Shown here piece after piece: positions 63,844 to 64,000 of a stretch of 64,000 nucleotides of DNA. The DNA is from Phytopythium helicoides (taxonomy: Eukaryota > Oomycota > Peronosporomycetes > Pythiales > Pythiaceae): assembly GCA_024867545.1 (NCBI GenBank), contig JANFNE010000073.1:1-64000 (forward strand), written 5' to 3'. Below the pieces are notes generated by a model that did no database searches, was not told the DNA's origin, and saw only the letters and a program-made list of their open reading frames with translations. How positions within the stretch are numbered: position 1 is the stretch's first letter; each line of letters starts with the position of its first letter. The position numbers and the translations under genes are program-made.

Positions 63844-64000
63844 ATGTCGACGCCCTCGCCGGCGGCCAGCGCCGACCCGTTCTACGTGTTCAAGGAGTGC
63901 GTGGCCTGCGCGCTCGTCTGCGCTCTCTGCTCGCGGTCTCGCGGCCGCTGACCGATCTCTGGCTGCGCAGTGAGCTCGCGAGCAAGGTGTCGGCCGTCAA
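63844..64000 (+). CDS. Syntaxin-6/SYP61-type SNARE, N-terminal part (runs off window)
   Basis: Exon 1 63844-63896 and exon 2 from 63971, with a 74-bp intron (GTGCGT...CAG). The join reads MSTPSPAASADPFYVFKDELASKVSAVK. The DPF-[YF]-V-x-K-[DE]-E motif is characteristic of the N-terminal helical domain of syntaxin-6/10/61 proteins, which act in trans-Golgi and endosome fusion. The coiled-coil SNARE motif and membrane anchor would lie beyond the window. Without removing the intron the frame stops shortly after. Confidence 0.7.

Overview
The window looks like nuclear DNA of an oomycete (stramenopile), most likely a Phytophthora/Pythium-type species. The grounds are: many short introns of about 57-90 bp with GTRNGT donors and CAG/TAG acceptors; compact mixed-strand genes; oomycete-style families (SHAQKY-related Myb proteins, bZIP+START 'M96-like' proteins, TKL receptor kinases, MULE relics); and TCATTYYNCAWTTT-like initiator elements close to start codons. 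No database could be searched. All assignments come from reading motifs, and exon joins from splice signals plus frame continuity.

Layout. 1-28.4 kb is an accessory region with ten copies of a small Myb-like DNA-binding gene. It contains a duplicated divergent pair (about 1-2.3 kb and 13.5-15.7 kb), a near-perfect tail-to-tail palindromic pair (16.4-19.0 kb), a single copy (19.9-20.7 kb) and a co-oriented trio closer to classical SHAQKY Mybs (24.7-28.4 kb). Between them lie two decayed MULE transposase relics (4.7-8.4 kb), a single-exon TKL receptor-like kinase (10.7-13.3 kb), a bZIP/START gene (21.4-23.0 kb) and a small type I membrane protein (23.1-23.8 kb).

29-64 kb is denser and more housekeeping in character: an SCP/FCP1-type phosphatase, a seven-exon CEP57-like centrosomal protein, a second bZIP/START gene, an ER P5A-type ATPase (ATP13A1/Spf1 class), a third bZIP/START gene, an eleven-exon LRR receptor kinase, a seven-exon Polycomb RING (PCGF) protein with a RAWUL domain, a CENP-B/psq helix-turn-helix protein, two cytosolic HSP70 genes in inverted orientation around a 2,019-residue IQ/Sfi1/zinc/EF-hand protein, and the first exons of a syntaxin-6-type SNARE.

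How genes may work together: there are no operons. The links are evolutionary (Myb, bZIP/START, TKL kinase and HSP70 families) or regulatory (strong heat-shock elements on the HSP70 upstream sides). CEP57-like and the IQ/Sfi1/EF-hand protein are both plausible centrosome or basal-body components. The most striking structures are the Myb palindrome with nearly identical coding arms but diverged promoters, the one-repeat-per-exon LRR gene, and the inverted HSP70 pair with full-length in-register antisense open frames.
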